Position numbers and translations under genes: made by a program. Below, one piece after another: positions 61,980-64,000 of a stretch of 64,000 bases of DNA. Every line of letters starts with the position of its first letter. Position 1 is the first letter of the stretch. The stretch spans positions 67,708,944 to 67,772,943 of the forward strand of contig OX419755.1 in assembly GCA_948567375.1 (NCBI GenBank), in the 5' to 3' direction. The notes under the pieces were generated by a model. That model was not told where the DNA came from and did no database searches. It worked only from the letters and a program-made list of their open reading frames with translations. Source of the stretch: Lunularia cruciata. Taxonomy: Eukaryota > Streptophyta > Marchantiopsida > Lunulariales > Lunulariaceae.

Positions 61980-62830
61980 TTGACATCCTAGTGTATGTGT
62001 GGTAGGTGGTGATGGAATGCATGATGGACTAGATGCTAGTCAACTACCTACTACTACACAAATTGAGTCTAGCACAATGTTAGGGGTGGCTGAATTGATT
62101 ATGCACTTCCCTTTGTGTTTTCAACTTGTGATATGGTTACATTAGAAGTTGACCTAACTTCAATGTTTGTGTTGGTTGGCACACTTTATGAGAGTAAAGA
62201 TGATGTGGTTCTTGCTTTTAGAGCAAAAGTGGTTGATAATGGAACTGACTTGGTTGAGGAGCATGGAATCTATTCAACAACCAATGGTTTATGGCAAGTA
62301 GTAGCAGTTAGGTTAGAGGAGTTACAAACTAAGTCTGCCTTTGAGCAAGCTCAATTCACACCTAGAGTAATCCTATTGGACAATTGGCATGGAATTTTCT
62401 ATTTGGTGGGACCTTCAAGGAAGATCTATACACCATAGAGAGTCTTATTAGACTCCGGTGTGTAGTCCTTTATGTTGGAAAAGGTTGTAGTTGTTGATCT
62501 TGAGCTATAGAAGACCAATGTGGAAAGGTATACATTTCAAATCCAAGCATCTCTAGGGAGTGGTTCTAAATAGTACATCATATATGGAGAGCTCATTGTC
62601 TAGATTCAGCTCAAACAGTTGATTGACAGCTCCATGGTAGGAGCTCAAGCCATTGCAATATTAGCAAAGCCATATGATGGGCTAGTTGGTGGAGCAATGT
62701 TATACTACATGGCTTTCAATATTGACTATTAGGAGGAAATAACTTCCTCTAGGTCAAGTTGGCAGTCAAGTGAGGAATGAGTATGTCACCTACCAATGAA
62801 ATTTAGTAGTGGTAGCCTTGGCTCACTATA
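61980..62830 (+). pseudogene. Decayed gypsy protease (plus copy)
   Basis: 62,115-62,438 is open and matches the other copy (VEEHGIYSTTNGLWQV, GIFYLVGPSRKIYTP). The active-site region reads LLDSGV then a stop; the second block is LVGGAMLYYMAFNIDY. Confidence 0.75.
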
Positions 62831-63149
62831 GTCAAGAACCATGGCATCAATTTCAACTTTTAATGGTTTTTTTACTTGGCTTGTTGACATATTGGAGGGA
62901 AATGCCCATGTAGAGGATACTCAAGTACCAAAAGGATCACTCAAATTTGGAATACAAGTGAGATTGTTCTATCCACCTTGGATGTTCCATTATGGAGTTA
63001 CAAGGAAGCATTGCAACAATATGTGGATTAGTTGGTGCCATAGGGTTGGAGTGGAGCCTTTGTACCACGAAGAGTTCAATGTGAAGATGAGCTTCCAAAG
63101 TCCATTATCTTGTCACCTTTGGATATTATACTCATTGTTGTGCAATGTC

Positions 63150-63590
63150 TAATAAAGGGAGTATGTCTATTGGAGTTGTTTGGTGGGATTAGCATTTAAA
63201 TAGCTATAGTAATATAAGCACATATATGAGTTTAGAGGTACTTTTATGTGGAGAGAGATGAGATTGCTAGTCAAATCTTTTTACATCATGTGGCACACTT
63301 GGCCTATTTATATCTTGAGTTATTATCGATGACAATAATGAAAGGTTACCAAAGACTCTACCAAGAGATATTTCTTTATTGGGAGTGCATGATTTAGAGA
63401 GATATAGTCCCATTCATTTGGTGATTTTTAGTTCATTTCAAGGACATACCCGTGTTGGCCAAGATTAGTGTTTATAAGATCCTTGTTTGGGTGTATTTTG
63501 GAAGATGTTACATAATATAACAACATCTCTAGGTTCATTAGTCCATTTTTCTATCTTAGATTTTGGAGAACATCCCTTTCATGGGTGATT
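63150..63590 (+). pseudogene. C5 cytosine methyltransferase domain remnant in the gypsy polyprotein
   Basis: Motif I-like LLELFGGIS at 63,167-63,193, the SAM-binding start of DNA C5 methyltransferases, and YFYVERDEIA (63,239-63,268) at the position of the acidic motif II. After a frameshift come PRDISLLGVHDLERYSPIHL and then SFQGHTRVGQD at 63,433-63,465, where the family has the catalytic PCQ loop. The Cys is lost, so it is inactive. DPCLGVFWKML follows, like the D-R-G-LF block. Several stops are present. It comes directly after protease and linker, so it belongs to the element. Captured methyltransferases of this kind have been reported in a charophyte alga and in dinoflagellates, as I recall. 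Confidence 0.7.
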
Positions 63591-63599
63591 CTTGTACAC

Positions 63600-64000
63600 G
63601 GACGATGGCAAGTACTATCATGATATTTGTAGTGGCAAAGCTAGTTTGCTCGGATGTTGGAGTAGTAGTGTTGGAAGTCATTGTTATTTTGGTAGTTTCT
63701 CATGGACTACTTGTTTGGATTCAAATTTCATGTTAGGATTATTGATCACATGGTAGGACCTACCATCACTTGGACCATTTGCACCGTCAACGACACTATT
63801 ACGGCTATAGACCTAGGTCGAGCAAGGGGTATACCTTCAAAGTGTAGCTCCAAAGAGCTCACTTTTGTAATGTTGAGCCTTTGAGTCCTTCGTTATGGTA
63901 GACAAAGGTTGTCACCTAGAGTATCTTAGCTAAAGTAGGTATGGCTTGACTTTAATTAGTGCCCAATTGTTTGTAGATTGTTAAGTGAAGGATCAAGTAC
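63600..64000 (+). repeat. 3' LTR of the plus gypsy copy (cut by window end)
   Basis: Homologous to 58,670-59,060, for example 'gcaaagctagttt', 'cttcaaagtgtagctcc' and 'gatcaagtac'. The last 50 or so bases lie outside the window. Confidence 0.75.

Larger units (their letters stand above)
58660..64000 (+). mobile_element. Ty3/gypsy plus copy with DNA methyltransferase remnant (runs to window end)
   Basis: 5' LTR (58,660-59,102, lacking about 65 bp at its start), leader (59,103-60,300), gag (about 60,310-61,960), protease (about 61,980-62,720), linker (62,841-63,150), methyltransferase (63,150-63,590), 3' LTR (about 63,600 to the window end). Direct repeats lie 4.95 kb apart. RT, RNase H and integrase are missing, so it is a deletion derivative. 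Confidence 0.8.

Noticed and set aside
1..64000. tRNA, rRNA or snRNA genes
   Set aside because: I looked for B-box-like GGTTCGA contexts and rRNA motifs and found none with a matching fold; a covariance-model scan was not possible.

Overview
This window is nuclear DNA of a land plant. Four genes have spliceosomal introns with GT-AG borders, and the proteins are plant-like: a NOC1/SWA2-type CBF-domain protein, a plant-type ZIP zinc transporter and a plant TAF1A-like protein. Telo-boxes and zinc-deficiency elements of plant type are present, and the rest is mostly nested retrotransposon debris. The mobile elements look more like a non-seed plant (bryophyte, lycophyte or fern) than an angiosperm, but I cannot name the species.

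Layout. 1-5.99 kb: no recognisable gene; a short LINE 3' scrap (558-646) and an AT-rich island (3.56-5.96 kb). 5.99-9.71 kb: a nearly intact 3.7-kb non-LTR retrotransposon on the minus strand, with an N-terminal zinc finger, reverse transcriptase, Cys/His knuckle and a restriction-like endonuclease signature (RLE type), broken by one in-frame TAG. 11.4-15.6 kb: minus-strand TAF1A-like gene (RNA polymerase I initiation). 16.5-23.0 kb: divergently transcribed NOC1/SWA2 gene (60S ribosome assembly), 16 exons; two telo-boxes lie between the two genes. 23.5 kb: an 81-bp tandem repeat behind a TATA box. 24.4-26.0 kb: three perfect zinc-deficiency response elements. 27.3-28.8 kb: a three-exon ZIP transporter. 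28.8-33.9 kb: no recognised gene. 48.45-50.35 kb: a four-exon minus-strand gene with a C2H2 finger and a RING-like domain.

34-46 kb is a nest. A second, decayed RLE LINE (34.05-37.30 plus 45.51-45.95 kb) is split by an 8.2-kb block of Ty3/gypsy DNA. The block holds 5' LTR, gag, protease, integrase, a C-terminal PHD finger, a polypurine tract and LTRs, part of it inverted. Inside it sits a 426-bp solo LTR whose promoter is packed with heat-shock elements. 50.9-53.4 kb has two more LINE scraps. 54.7-64 kb contains a third gag fragment, a different Ty3/gypsy element cut inside its reverse transcriptase, and a plus-strand copy of the first family. That copy carries a decayed C5 cytosine methyltransferase domain after the protease.

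The most interesting reading is a Ty3/gypsy family whose pol includes a DNA methyltransferase and a PHD finger. It is inferred by joining partial copies that share LTRs; no single copy here is complete. The two ribosome-biogenesis genes on either side of a telo-box region, and the zinc elements upstream of a zinc transporter, are the clearest regulatory stories.
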